From the NCBI RefSeq assembly GCF_020329485.1, contig NZ_JAGKJI010000054.1:1-44498 (forward strand): DNA of 44,498 nucleotides, written 5' to 3'. The translations under genes were made by a program, and so were the position numbers. The notes below the pieces were generated by a model. It saw only the letters and a program-made list of their open reading frames with translations. It did no database searches and was not told the DNA's origin. How positions within the stretch are numbered: the first letter of the stretch is position 1; each line of letters opens with the position of its first letter. Source of the DNA: Bradyrhizobium cenepequi. Its GTDB lineage: Bacteria > Pseudomonadota > Alphaproteobacteria > Rhizobiales > Xanthobacteraceae. Shown piece by piece: positions 35,391-44,322 of the stretch.

Positions 35391-35771
35391 ATGAGAGCGC
35401 TCCTTGTCCCGCCTTTAGTTATCGTCCTTTCAAACGCCGCCCTCGCTCAGCGCGAACCGGGCACGGCAGCACCGGAATATCCAACCGTCGCGTCAGCTTT
35501 GGCCGCGTTGCGTGTCAAGGGCGGTGTCAATGCCTCTATGCAATCCGGCTGGACCGTGATCGAGGACGCCTCGACATTGAGCCTGTGGTCCTTTGTGCCC
35601 GACGGTCATCCGGCCTATCCAGCCGCCATCCACCGCAAGGTGATCAAGGAGGGCGACAATATCGCCATTCAAATGAATGTCCTGTGCGAAGCGCCGAAGC
35701 CGGCTTGCGATGCTCTGGTGGCCGAGTTCACGAAGCTGAATGGCAAGGTCCGAGAGGACCTTAAGCAGTAG
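35391..35771 (+). CDS. Hypothetical secreted protein, 126 aa
   Basis: A short signal peptide (1-19, ending ALA) is followed by a compact domain with motifs YPTVASALAALR, LWSFVPDGHPAYPA and CEAPKPACDALV (one Cys pair). The pattern looks like a small conserved periplasmic family found in Bradyrhizobium, without known function. It follows the previous secreted protein by 66 bases and ends 8 bases before the convergent AmpG-like gene. Confidence 0.75.
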   Translation: MRALLVPPLVIVLSNAALAQREPGTAAPEYPTVASALAALRVKGGVNASMQSGWTVIEDASTLSLWSFVPDGHPAYPAAIHRKVIKEGDNIAIQMNVLCEAPKPACDALVAEFTKLNGKVREDLKQ

Positions 35772-35779
35772 GAACCGGG

Positions 35780-37147
35780 CTACACCCTCACCGGCCCGAG
35801 CTCGCCGAAATGCTTGCGGCGCTGCAGCCAGGCGAGCAGGACCAGGCTCGGGATCGCGACCAGCACGGAGATCGCGAAGAACATCGGCCAGCCCGTCGCC
35901 TTCGCCACATAGCCCGCGCTCGAAGACAGATAAGTTCGCGCCACGGCCGCCAGCGCCGTCAGCAGCGCATATTGGGTCGCGGTGTGCAGCGGGTTCTGGC
36001 ACAGCGCCGACAGATAGGCGACGAAGATCACGGTGCCGATGGCGTTGCAGAAATTATCGGACGAGATCGCGACCGCCAGCGCCCATTCATTGACGCCGAC
36101 CAAGGCGAGCCACGCGAACGATAGATTGGAGATGGCCTGCACCACGCCGCCGATCCACAGACTCGTGGCAAGGGAGTAGCGTCGGGCCACGTAGCCGCCG
36201 GCAAAACCACCGAGCAGGGTTGCCACAACCCCAACGCCCTTGACGATCACGGCATAGTCGTTGCGGGTAAAGCCGATATCAATCACGAACGGCACGGTCA
36301 TGTTGCCGGAAAACGCGTCGGTGAATTTGAACAGCACGACGAACGCAAGCGCCGCCCATGCCTCCTTGCGACGGAGGAAGTCGAAGAACGCACCCAACGC
36401 GGCGTGGAACACCCGCATCAAGGCGCTGTCCGCCTGCGTGGCGGCTTCGGCGCGCGCGGATTGCTTGGGCTCGGTGGCGACCAGCGCGGTGACCGTGCCG
36501 ATCAGCACAAGCGCAGCCATCACCACATAGCCCCACATCCACGCTGCGCCGCGCGGGTATCCGCTGCCTTCAAAGCCGCTGACGATGAACAGCGCGCCCG
36601 CGGTGGAGACCAGCATGCCGATGCGGTAGGCGGCCACATAGGACGCCATGCCGGCTGCCTGTTCGCTCTCGGGCAGGCTCTCGACGCGGAATGCATCGAC
36701 CACGATGTCCTGGGTCGACGACATGGTCGCCACCAATAGGGCGCCCAGCGCGACGAACAATGGTGAGCGCGCAGGATCCGTCACCGCCAGCAGCAGGATC
36801 GCGCCGATCAAGAGCAGCTGCGAAAAAACCAGCCAGCCCCGCCTGCGGCCGAAGGCGCGCGTGAAGAACGGCACATGCAGCGCATCGACCAGCGGCGCCC
36901 ACAGGAACTTCAGTGTGTAGGGCGTGCCAACGAGCGCGAACAGGCCGATGGTGCCGAGATCGACCCCGGACTCGCTCATCCACACCAGCAGCGTCGATCC
37001 CGATAGCGCAAGCGGCAGGCCCGACGAAAAGCCGAGCATCAGCACGATCAGGACGCGCGGCTGCAGATACACGGCGAGGCCTTCGCGCCAGGACGCGGCA
37101 GGCTTGGTTTTCTCGGTTGCGGCGGCTGTCGCTTCAGGCGCGGTCAT
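35780..37147 (-). CDS. ampG: AmpG-like muropeptide/MFS permease
   Basis: 455-aa inner-membrane protein of the AmpG/PAT branch of the MFS, with about 12-14 hydrophobic segments. The family segment LGFSSGLPLALSGSTLLVW (near 40) and STQDIVVDAFRVE (near 143) are characteristic. AmpG imports GlcNAc-anhydroMurNAc muropeptides for cell-wall recycling. The gene name is tentative, since rhizobia often carry several paralogues. It has an N-terminal cytoplasmic tail of about 25 residues. No ampD or ampC is nearby. Confidence 0.85.
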   Translation of the reverse strand: MTAPEATAAATEKTKPAASWREGLAVYLQPRVLIVLMLGFSSGLPLALSGSTLLVWMSESGVDLGTIGLFALVGTPYTLKFLWAPLVDALHVPFFTRAFGRRRGWLVFSQLLLIGAILLLAVTDPARSPLFVALGALLVATMSSTQDIVVDAFRVESLPESEQAAGMASYVAAYRIGMLVSTAGALFIVSGFEGSGYPRGAAWMWGYVVMAALVLIGTVTALVATEPKQSARAEAATQADSALMRVFHAALGAFFDFLRRKEAWAALAFVVLFKFTDAFSGNMTVPFVIDIGFTRNDYAVIVKGVGVVATLLGGFAGGYVARRYSLATSLWIGGVVQAISNLSFAWLALVGVNEWALAVAISSDNFCNAIGTVIFVAYLSALCQNPLHTATQYALLTALAAVARTYLSSSAGYVAKATGWPMFFAISVLVAIPSLVLLAWLQRRKHFGELGPVRV

Positions 37148-37199
37148 GCAGCCCTGTTAGCAGATTCGACGGGAAAATCCGTGCCAAAGCGCGGCGATT

Positions 37200-37284
37200 G
37201 TAGGATGGGTAGAGCGCAGCGAAACCCATCACCTTTGCATCGCGGCCACAATTGATGGGTTTCGCTGCGCTCTACCCATCCTAC
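37200..37284. repeat. Perfect 31-bp inverted repeat, GTAGGATGGG type, second copy
   Basis: Arms 37200-37230 and 37254-37284 are exact reverse complements with a 23-base loop. Compared with 515-598, the arms carry C in place of A at one position and the complementary change in the partner arm. It sits between rmuC and the AmpG-like gene. Confidence 0.9.
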
Positions 37285-37295
37285 GGGATGGTGGG

Positions 37296-38504
37296 TTACT
37301 CCCCCGCCTGCAGCTTGGGCGGTGCGGGGAACAGCTCGGGTCTGCCGCTGGTCACGATCCGCGGCAGTTCCACCGGCGCGTCGGACTTGCTGAAATCGAG
37401 CTCCTCGATCCGGCCGGCGCGCTTCTCGATCTTGTCGGCGGAGATCAGGATCTGGCGCACGTCCTCGTTCACCTGCGAGAAATGGTTCTGCAGCTTGAGC
37501 ACGCGGTCACGCAGGCGCGACAGATCGTCGCCGAGCTTGATCACCTCGGTGCGGATCTGGTCGGCGGCATCGCGCATCCGCGCGTCCTTCATGATCTGCT
37601 GCATCACCTGGATCGCGAGCATCAACAGCGAGGGCGACACCAGCACGACGCGGGCGCGGTAGGCCTTCTGGATCACATCGTCGAAACCGTCATGAATCTC
37701 GGCATAGACCGATTCAGACGGCACGAACATCAGCGCGGTGTCCTGGGTCTCGCCGGCTATCAGGTATTTTTCCGCGATGTCGCTGACATGCTTCATCACG
37801 TCGTTGCGCAGGCGCTGGCTGGCAATCTTGCGTTCCTCGTCGCTGCGCGCGTCGTGCAGCGCCGTCATCGCCTCCAGCGGGAATTTCGCGTCGATGCAGA
37901 GCGGGCGCTGGTCCGGCAGGAACACCACGCAATCCGGCCGCTTGCCGCTTGAGAGGGTGAACTGGAATTCGTAGGAGCCCTTCGGCAATCCGTCCTGCAC
38001 GATCGCTTCCATCCGCGCCTGGCCGAAGGCGCCGCGCGACTGCTTGTTGGCGAGCACGTCGCGCAGCGTCGTCACCTGCGTCGTCAGGTCGGTGAGGTTT
38101 TTGTGCGCGCTGTCGATGATGCCGAGCCGCTCGTGCAGATGCCGCAAGGAGTCCATGGTGTGGCGCGTGGTCTGTTCCATGGACTGCCCGACGCGATGCG
38201 TGACCGAATCCAGGCGCTCGTTGACGGCACGCGCCATCTCGGCCTGGCGGCCGGCGAGCGCCTGTGTCATCGCATCGACCCGGCCGCTCGCCTCGCTCTG
38301 GGCGCGCAACACCTCGCTCAGCCGCTCTTCCAGCTCGTCGGCGCGGATGGTTTGCGCGACAGCCAGTTCCGCGCCGCGCCGGGATGACCGCGCGATCACG
38401 ATGGCGATGGTCAGCAGCAGGGCGAGCACGAGCACGCCGAACGCAACCAGCGCGTCGGCGATGCGGACCGGCCAGTCGCCGACCACGAAGAGAATCTCAT
38501 TCAT
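37296..38504 (-). CDS. rmuC: DNA recombination protein RmuC
   Basis: 402 aa. An N-terminal membrane helix (about 17-38), a coiled coil (about 50-145), then the RmuC nuclease-like core with LSSGKRPDCVVFLPD, CIDAKFPLEA and ALMFVPSESVYAE. Mutants in E. coli lose inversion control between short inverted repeats, which is notable for a genome rich in palindromes. It is divergent from def, with 172 bases between starts. Confidence 0.94.
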   Translation of the reverse strand: MNEILFVVGDWPVRIADALVAFGVLVLALLLTIAIVIARSSRRGAELAVAQTIRADELEERLSEVLRAQSEASGRVDAMTQALAGRQAEMARAVNERLDSVTHRVGQSMEQTTRHTMDSLRHLHERLGIIDSAHKNLTDLTTQVTTLRDVLANKQSRGAFGQARMEAIVQDGLPKGSYEFQFTLSSGKRPDCVVFLPDQRPLCIDAKFPLEAMTALHDARSDEERKIASQRLRNDVMKHVSDIAEKYLIAGETQDTALMFVPSESVYAEIHDGFDDVIQKAYRARVVLVSPSLLMLAIQVMQQIMKDARMRDAADQIRTEVIKLGDDLSRLRDRVLKLQNHFSQVNEDVRQILISADKIEKRAGRIEELDFSKSDAPVELPRIVTSGRPELFPAPPKLQAGE

Positions 38505-38555
38505 GCAAGCGCTATAGCCGATTCGCCGCCAAGCGCGAACGAAAGTGGAACACTT

Positions 38556-38628
38556 ATGGTTAACAAGCCGTGAAATTTCATGGTTAAGAAGCGCGCTGAA
38601 GAATCATGGTTAAAGGCCGTCTTAACCA
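38556..38628. promoter_or_regulatory. Three spaced ATGGTTAA boxes (TTAACCAT), CtrA-like site cluster
   Basis: ATGGTTAA occurs at 38556-38563, 38580-38587 and 38606-38613, spacing 24 and 26 bases, and an inverted TTAACC lies at 38622-38627. The reverse complement TTAACCAT has been reported, as I recall, as a CtrA-associated motif in Caulobacter. GANTC methylation sites for CcrM lie at 38520-38524 and 38601-38605. The cluster occupies the divergent rmuC/def promoter region. Confidence 0.45.
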
Positions 38629-38676
38629 GTTCCGGATCGATTGACCCCAGCAAATCAAGCGCTTAAATCGCCCGCC

Positions 38677-39204
38677 ATGGCCTTAAGAGAAATCATCATC
38701 CTGCCGGACAAGCAGTTGCGGCTCGTCTCCCAACGCGTAGAAAAGATCACGCCGGAGCTTCGCAAGCTGGTCGACGACATGTTCGAGACCATGTATGCGG
38801 CGCCCGGCATCGGGCTGGCCGCGATCCAGGTCGCGCAGCCGCTGCGGCTGATCACCATGGATCTCGCGAAGAAGGACGAGAACGGCGAGACCACGCCGAA
38901 GCCACGCGTCTTCATCAACCCCGAGATCATCTCGGCGTCCGAGGAGAAGTCGGTCTACGAAGAGGGCTGCCTGTCGATCCCCGAATACTACGAGGAGGTC
39001 GAGCGGCCGGCGCGGGTGCGCGTGCGCTTCACCGACCTCGACGGCAAGGTGCATGAAGAGGACGCCGAGGGCCTCTTCGCCACCTGCATCCAGCACGAGA
39101 TCGACCATTTGAACGGCGTCCTGTTCGTGGACTATCTGTCGAAGCTGAAACGCGACCGCGTGCTGAAGAAGTTCGCCAAGGCCGCCAAACGCGCGGCGGA
39201 GTAG
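38677..39204 (+). CDS. def: Peptide deformylase
   Basis: Removes the formyl group from nascent N-terminal methionine. 175 aa. All three family motifs are intact: GIGLAAIQ (44-51), EEGCLS with metal ligand C98, and QHEIDHLNG with H140, E141 and H144. ATG 38677 gives the normal N-terminus MALREII. It pairs functionally with fmt, the next gene. Confidence 0.98.
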   Translation: MALREIIILPDKQLRLVSQRVEKITPELRKLVDDMFETMYAAPGIGLAAIQVAQPLRLITMDLAKKDENGETTPKPRVFINPEIISASEEKSVYEEGCLSIPEYYEEVERPARVRVRFTDLDGKVHEEDAEGLFATCIQHEIDHLNGVLFVDYLSKLKRDRVLKKFAKAAKRAAE

Positions 39205-39221
39205 GTCAACGCGCTATCCGC

Positions 39222-39311
39222 CGTCATGCCCGGGCTTGTCCCGGGCATCCACGTCTTTTGACGCCGTGGGCATGAAAGACGTGGATGGCCGGGACAAGCC
39301 CGGCCATGACG
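39222..39311. repeat. Palindromic repeat, CGTCATGCCCGGGC type
   Basis: Arms 39222-39257 and 39276-39311 are near-complementary and share CCCGGGCTTGTCCCGGGCAT in hairpin form at each end. It sits between def and fmt. It probably separates them into two messages or leaves an internal hairpin. Confidence 0.87.
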
Positions 39312-39344
39312 AGTACCCTACCTTCAGCCAAGGTAACCCGTCCC

Positions 39345-40280
39345 ATGCCCCTCCGCCTGATCTTCATGGGCACGCCCGCTTTCGCCGTGCCGACGCTGCT
39401 CGAACTCGCCGGCCATGGTCACGAGATTGCGGCCGTCTATACTCGCGCCCCGAAACCGGGCGGGCGGCGCGGCCTGCAATTGCAGCCGACGCCGGTCGAG
39501 CAGGAGGCGCGGCGGCTCGGCATTTCCGTGTTGACGCCCAAGACGTTGAAGACGCCGGAAGCGCTGGAACAATTCCGCGCGCATCAGGCCGATGCGGCCG
39601 TCGTGGTTGCCTATGGCATGATCCTGCCGCAGGCGATCCTCGATGCGCCAAGGCTTGGTTGCTACAACCTGCACGCTTCGCTCCTGCCGCGCTGGCGCGG
39701 CGCTGCGCCGATCAACCGCGCCATCATGGCCGGCGATAGCGAGACCGGCGTCATGGTGATGAAGATGGATGTCGGCCTCGACACCGGCGATGTCGCGATG
39801 GCCGAGCGGCTTGCGATCACTAACCGGATGACCGCGGCCGATCTGCACGATGCGCTCGCCCCGCTCGGTGCCGATCTGATGGTGCGGGCGATGGCCGCGC
39901 TGGAACGCGGCGGGCTGCAACTGAGGAAGCAGAGTGAGGACGGCGTCACTTACGCCGCCAAGATCGAGAAGGCCGAGGCGCGGATCGATTGGACGAAGCC
40001 TGCACACGCCGTGCTGCGACATATCCACGGTCTGTCGCCATTCCCCGGCGCCTGGGCCGAATTTCGAGACGATAGTGAGCCGGTGCGCATCAAGATTCTC
40101 CGCTGCGAGCTGGCAAGCGGCTCGGGCGAAGGCGGCACAGTTCTCGACGATAACATCGCAATCGCCTGCGGCGACGGTGCCATCCGAGTCCTCGAACTGC
40201 AGCGCGAAGGCAAGGCGCGGATGAAGTCGGTCGACTTCCTGCGCGGCACGCCGCTGAAGCCCGGCGCGCGGTTCACGTAA
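39345..40280 (+). CDS. fmt: Methionyl-tRNA formyltransferase
   Basis: Formylates initiator Met-tRNA with 10-formyl-THF. 311 aa. Motif LIFMGTPAFA at 5-14 and the catalytic region CYNLHASLLPRWRGAAPI with N108, H110 and downstream D146 in MDVGLDTGD. A C-terminal OB-like domain follows from about 205. ATG 39345 lies just past the palindrome. truA begins 6 bases after it. Confidence 0.98.
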   Translation: MPLRLIFMGTPAFAVPTLLELAGHGHEIAAVYTRAPKPGGRRGLQLQPTPVEQEARRLGISVLTPKTLKTPEALEQFRAHQADAAVVVAYGMILPQAILDAPRLGCYNLHASLLPRWRGAAPINRAIMAGDSETGVMVMKMDVGLDTGDVAMAERLAITNRMTAADLHDALAPLGADLMVRAMAALERGGLQLRKQSEDGVTYAAKIEKAEARIDWTKPAHAVLRHIHGLSPFPGAWAEFRDDSEPVRIKILRCELASGSGEGGTVLDDNIAIACGDGAIRVLELQREGKARMKSVDFLRGTPLKPGARFT

Positions 40281-40286
40281 GCCGTC

Positions 40287-41024
40287 ATGCCCCGCTACAA
40301 GCTCACCATCGAATATGACGGCACGCCTTTCTCTGGTTGGCAGATCCAGGAGACGGCGCCCACCGTGCAGGGTGCGCTGGAAGCCGCGGTGAAGGCGATG
40401 TGTGGCGAGGACGTCCGCGTCCACGGTTCCGGCCGCACCGACGCCGGCGTGCATGCGCTCGGACAGGTCGCGCATTGCGACATCGCAAAGCCGTTTCGAG
40501 CGGACCGTTTGCGCGATGGTCTCAATGCGCACCTTCGCCCAAATCCGATCGCGGTGCTCGCGGCTGAGATCGTGCATGACGATTTCGAGGCGCGCTTCTC
40601 CGCGAAGAAGCGCCATTATCTCTATCGGATCAGGAACACGCGTGCGAATCTCGCGCTCGACATCGGCCGCATCTGGCGCGTGCCGCGCCACCTCGATACG
40701 GACGCGATGCACGAAGCCGCGCAGCGCCTGATCGGCAAGCACGATTTCACAACCTTCCGCGACACCGAATGCCAAGCCAAATCGCCGGTGAAAACGCTCG
40801 ATCAGCTTGACGTCACGCGCAACGGTGATGCGGTCAGCATCATCACCTCGGCGCGCTCATTCCTGCACAGCCAGGTGCGCTCGATGGTCGGCTCGCTGGT
40901 CTGGGTCGGCGAAGGCCGTTGGACCGCCGACGATCTCGCCGCAGCACTCACCGCCCGCAACCGCGCCGCCTGCGGACCGGTGGCACCGCCGGAGGGATTG
41001 TATCTGGTCCGGGTGGAGTATTAG
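40287..41024 (+). CDS. truA: tRNA pseudouridine synthase A
   Basis: Makes pseudouridine at positions 38-40 of the tRNA anticodon arm. 245 aa. Catalytic Asp is D52 in GSGRTDAGVHA, preceded by an EYDGTPFSGWQ opening, and the C-terminal FLHSQVRSMVG block is present. Translated from ATG 40287, tightly following fmt. Confidence 0.97.
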   Translation: MPRYKLTIEYDGTPFSGWQIQETAPTVQGALEAAVKAMCGEDVRVHGSGRTDAGVHALGQVAHCDIAKPFRADRLRDGLNAHLRPNPIAVLAAEIVHDDFEARFSAKKRHYLYRIRNTRANLALDIGRIWRVPRHLDTDAMHEAAQRLIGKHDFTTFRDTECQAKSPVKTLDQLDVTRNGDAVSIITSARSFLHSQVRSMVGSLVWVGEGRWTADDLAAALTARNRAACGPVAPPEGLYLVRVEY

Positions 41025-41032
41025 GTCGGTGC

Positions 41033-41190
41033 CTTCACCTCGCCCCGCCTGTGGGGAGAGGTCGGATCGCATCGTGAGATGCGATCCGGGTGAGGGGGAG
41101 CCTCCGCGAGCACATCTGTCACCGTTTCCGCAGAGAGAGCCCCTTACCCCGACCCTCTCCCCGTAAGAACGGGGAGAGGGAGCACTCACG
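41033..41190. repeat. Complex palindrome, CTCTCCCCG type
   Basis: GGGGAGAGGTCGG on the left faces CCGACCCTCTCCCC on the right, the right arm forming its own CTCTCCCCG/CGGGGAGAG hairpin. A perfect inner hairpin GGATCGCATC (41064-41073) / GATGCGATCC (41078-41087) lies inside. It spans the gap between the convergent truA and dapE ends. Confidence 0.8.
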
Positions 41191-42352
41191 CAAAATACCG
41201 GTCCAGCACGCCGCGATACACCCGCGTCAGTTTTTCCAGGTCGGCGATTGGCGTTCGTTCGTCGATCTGGTGCATCGTCTGGCCGACCAGGCCGAACTCG
41301 ATCACCGGGCAATAGCTCGAGATGAAGCGTGCATCCGACGTGCCGCCCGAGGTCGAAAGCTCCGGCTTGCGACCGGTCACCGCTTCGATCGCGGCAACCG
41401 CGAGGTCGGTGAACGGGCCGGGCTTGGTCACGAACACGTTCGAGTTCGACGGCTCCCAGACGATATGGGCGCGCATGCGGTTTCCGCAGACCTTGGCGAG
41501 GCGATCCTCCACCAGCTTGCGGAGACTCTCCTGGGTGTGGTTGTCGTTGTAGCGGATGTTGAATTTCGCCCGCGCCTGGCCGGGGATGACATTACTCGCG
41601 CTATTGCCGACGTCGACGGACGTGAATTCGAGGTTGGAAGCTTGGAATTGTGCGCTGCCGTGGTCGAGCGGCTCGTCGCTCAGCGCCACGATCAGCCGCG
41701 AAATATCCGGCACTGGATTGGACGCGCGGTGCGGATAGGCGACATGGCCCTGCACGCCGTCGACATACAGCGTGCCGGATTGCGAGCCGCGGCGGCCGAC
41801 CTTGATGGTGTCGCCGAGCACCTCGACATTGGAGGGCTCGCCGAGCACGCAATGATCGAACTCTTCGCCGCGCTCCGCCGCCCACTTCAGGAGTTTCACA
41901 GTGCCGTTGATCGAAATGTCTTCCTCGTCGCCCGTGATCAGGAATGAGATCGATCCTCTACCGTCCTTTTGCGGCCTGCCGCCATGGTCCTTCAGATAGT
42001 CCAGCACCGCGGCGACGCTGCAGGCGATGCCGCCCTTCATGTCAACGGCGCCACGGCCATAGAGAAAGCCGTCCTTCACCTCGCCGGAGAACGGGCCATG
42101 CGTCCAGGCGGACTCATCGCCCGGCGGTACCACGTCGGTATGGCCGGCAAAGGTGATGTGCGGCGCCTGATCGCCGATACGTGCATAGAGATTGTCGACG
42201 TCGGCGGTGCCCGGCTCGCTGAAGGTGACGCGGTGCACCTCGAATCCGGCAGCTTTCAAGATGTTCTCGATCACGCCGAGCGCGCCGGCGTCGGCGGGGG
42301 TGACGGAAGGGCAGCGGACAAGGTCGCGGGTGATGGAAATCGCATCAGTCAT
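41186..42352 (-). CDS. dapE: Succinyl-diaminopimelate desuccinylase
   Basis: Zinc-dependent M20 hydrolase of 388 aa releasing LL-diaminopimelate for lysine and peptidoglycan. Metal ligands appear as GHTDVVPPGD (H71, with catalytic D73), GRGAVDMKGG (D104) and GDEED (E143-E144). The C-terminal His in LVGQTMHQID completes the site. dapD lies 110 bases upstream on the same strand. Confidence 0.97.
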   Translation of the reverse strand: MTDAISITRDLVRCPSVTPADAGALGVIENILKAAGFEVHRVTFSEPGTADVDNLYARIGDQAPHITFAGHTDVVPPGDESAWTHGPFSGEVKDGFLYGRGAVDMKGGIACSVAAVLDYLKDHGGRPQKDGRGSISFLITGDEEDISINGTVKLLKWAAERGEEFDHCVLGEPSNVEVLGDTIKVGRRGSQSGTLYVDGVQGHVAYPHRASNPVPDISRLIVALSDEPLDHGSAQFQASNLEFTSVDVGNSASNVIPGQARAKFNIRYNDNHTQESLRKLVEDRLAKVCGNRMRAHIVWEPSNSNVFVTKPGPFTDLAVAAIEAVTGRKPELSTSGGTSDARFISSYCPVIEFGLVGQTMHQIDERTPIADLEKLTRVYRGVLDRYFA

Positions 42353-42462
42353 GCCACGAACTTAACACGCCGCGGCGCTGGCGGGCCAGCCTTGCGCGGC
42401 ACGATTTCGATTTCGTGTAGTCGCTGCCAGCGCGATCTGGCGTCGCGCGGTTGACGCTGGTT

Positions 42463-43308
<846 letters not shown>

Positions 43309-43391
43309 CGGGCGATTCCTTGAGGCGGGCGGCGGGAAGTATTCGGGGCTTTTTCGGGATTTGGGACAGGAGAGTCAAGGCTGGTTCTGCC

Positions 43392-43475
43392 GTAGCCCGG
43401 ATGGAGCGAAGCGCAATCCGGGACTGATTTCAACTCGCCAAAACCCCGGATTACGCTTCGCTCCATCCGGGCTAC
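43392..43475. repeat. 31-bp palindrome, GTAGCCCGGATGG type
   Basis: Arms 43392-43422 and 43445-43475 match at 30 of 31 positions. Core ATGGAGCGAAGCG is shared with the AGCG-rich arms at 515-598 and 37200-37284. It lies between dapD and the HAD gene. Confidence 0.88.
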
Positions 43476-43479
43476 GTTT

Positions 43480-44169
43480 TCAGCCTGTGGCGCGCAGCCG
43501 CTGCAAAAATCCCGTCAGATCGTCGGTGACGTGGTCGACATGCGCGGCGTCGCGGCCCTCGAGCTCCCAGTCCTCGCGCACCACTTCCTGCGTGCCGTCA
43601 GGCACCACCAGCACCGTGGTCATGCCGAGCTGGTGCGGCACGATCAGGTTGCGCGCGAGGTCTTCGAACATCGCGGCCTTGCCTGGATCGACGCCGTGCA
43701 GCGCCAGGAAGCGCTGATAGGTTTGCGGCGCCGGTTTCGGCTCGAGTTCGGCGGCGATGATGTCGAACACCGCCTCGAAATGTTCGCCGATACCGAGCCG
43801 CGCCAGCACCGCGTCGACATGGTCGGTCGAGCCGTTGGTCAGGATCAGCTTGCGGCCGGGCAGGCTTGCGATCGCAGCCCCCATCGCCGGATTCGGCTCC
43901 AGCGGCGAATGATCGATCTGGTGGACATAGGCGAGGTAATCATCGGCGCGCACGCCGTGCTCGGTCATCATGCCGCGCATGGTGGTGCCGTAGCGGAGAT
44001 AATAGTCCTTCTGGATACGCCGGGCTTCTTCCGCCGTGACGTTGAGCCAGTTGCTGACGAACTCGCCGATCCGCGCATCGACCTGCTGCCACAGATTGAC
44101 GTGATGCGGATACAGCGTGTTGTCGAGGTCGAACACCCAGGTGTCGATATGGTCGAAGGCGGGGGACAT
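43480..44169 (-). CDS. HAD-family pyrimidine 5'-nucleotidase
   Basis: 229 aa. The HAD nucleophile motif is WVFDLDNTLY with D14 and D16, the second motif LILTNGS, and the third EDLARNL. The Sdt1/Phm8-like form suggests pyrimidine 5'-nucleotidase activity, releasing phosphate from UMP or CMP. ATG 44169 has GAGAGTGG ahead; a GTG nine bases earlier is possible. It lies upstream of dapD, and the order is common in Rhizobiales. Confidence 0.9.
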   Translation of the reverse strand: MSPAFDHIDTWVFDLDNTLYPHHVNLWQQVDARIGEFVSNWLNVTAEEARRIQKDYYLRYGTTMRGMMTEHGVRADDYLAYVHQIDHSPLEPNPAMGAAIASLPGRKLILTNGSTDHVDAVLARLGIGEHFEAVFDIIAAELEPKPAPQTYQRFLALHGVDPGKAAMFEDLARNLIVPHQLGMTTVLVVPDGTQEVVREDWELEGRDAAHVDHVTDDLTGFLQRLRATG

Positions 44170-44290
44170 TTTCACCACTCTCTCACGTCGCCCCGGCGAA
44201 CGCGCTAGGGCATCTACACATCTTTGGGACGCGACAGATTGACTCGGGCCGGCATGATGTGCCGTCGCCGCAGCGTTTGTATGATTCTCT

Positions 44291-44322
44291 CTCTGGCGCT
44301 TTGATTCGAAGGAGCGCCAGAG
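44291..44322 (+). promoter_or_regulatory. Hairpin covering the ribosome site of the transposase
   Basis: CTCTGGCGCT (44291-44300) pairs with AGCGCCAGAG (44313-44322). The putative AAGGAG ribosome site at 44309-44314 partly lies in the 3' side, directly before ATG 44323. Such folding is used in insertion sequences to limit translation of read-through transcripts. Confidence 0.55.

Noticed and set aside
39324..40775. 483-codon open frame antisense to fmt and truA
   Set aside because: It spans two well-recognised genes and their junction; no independent support.
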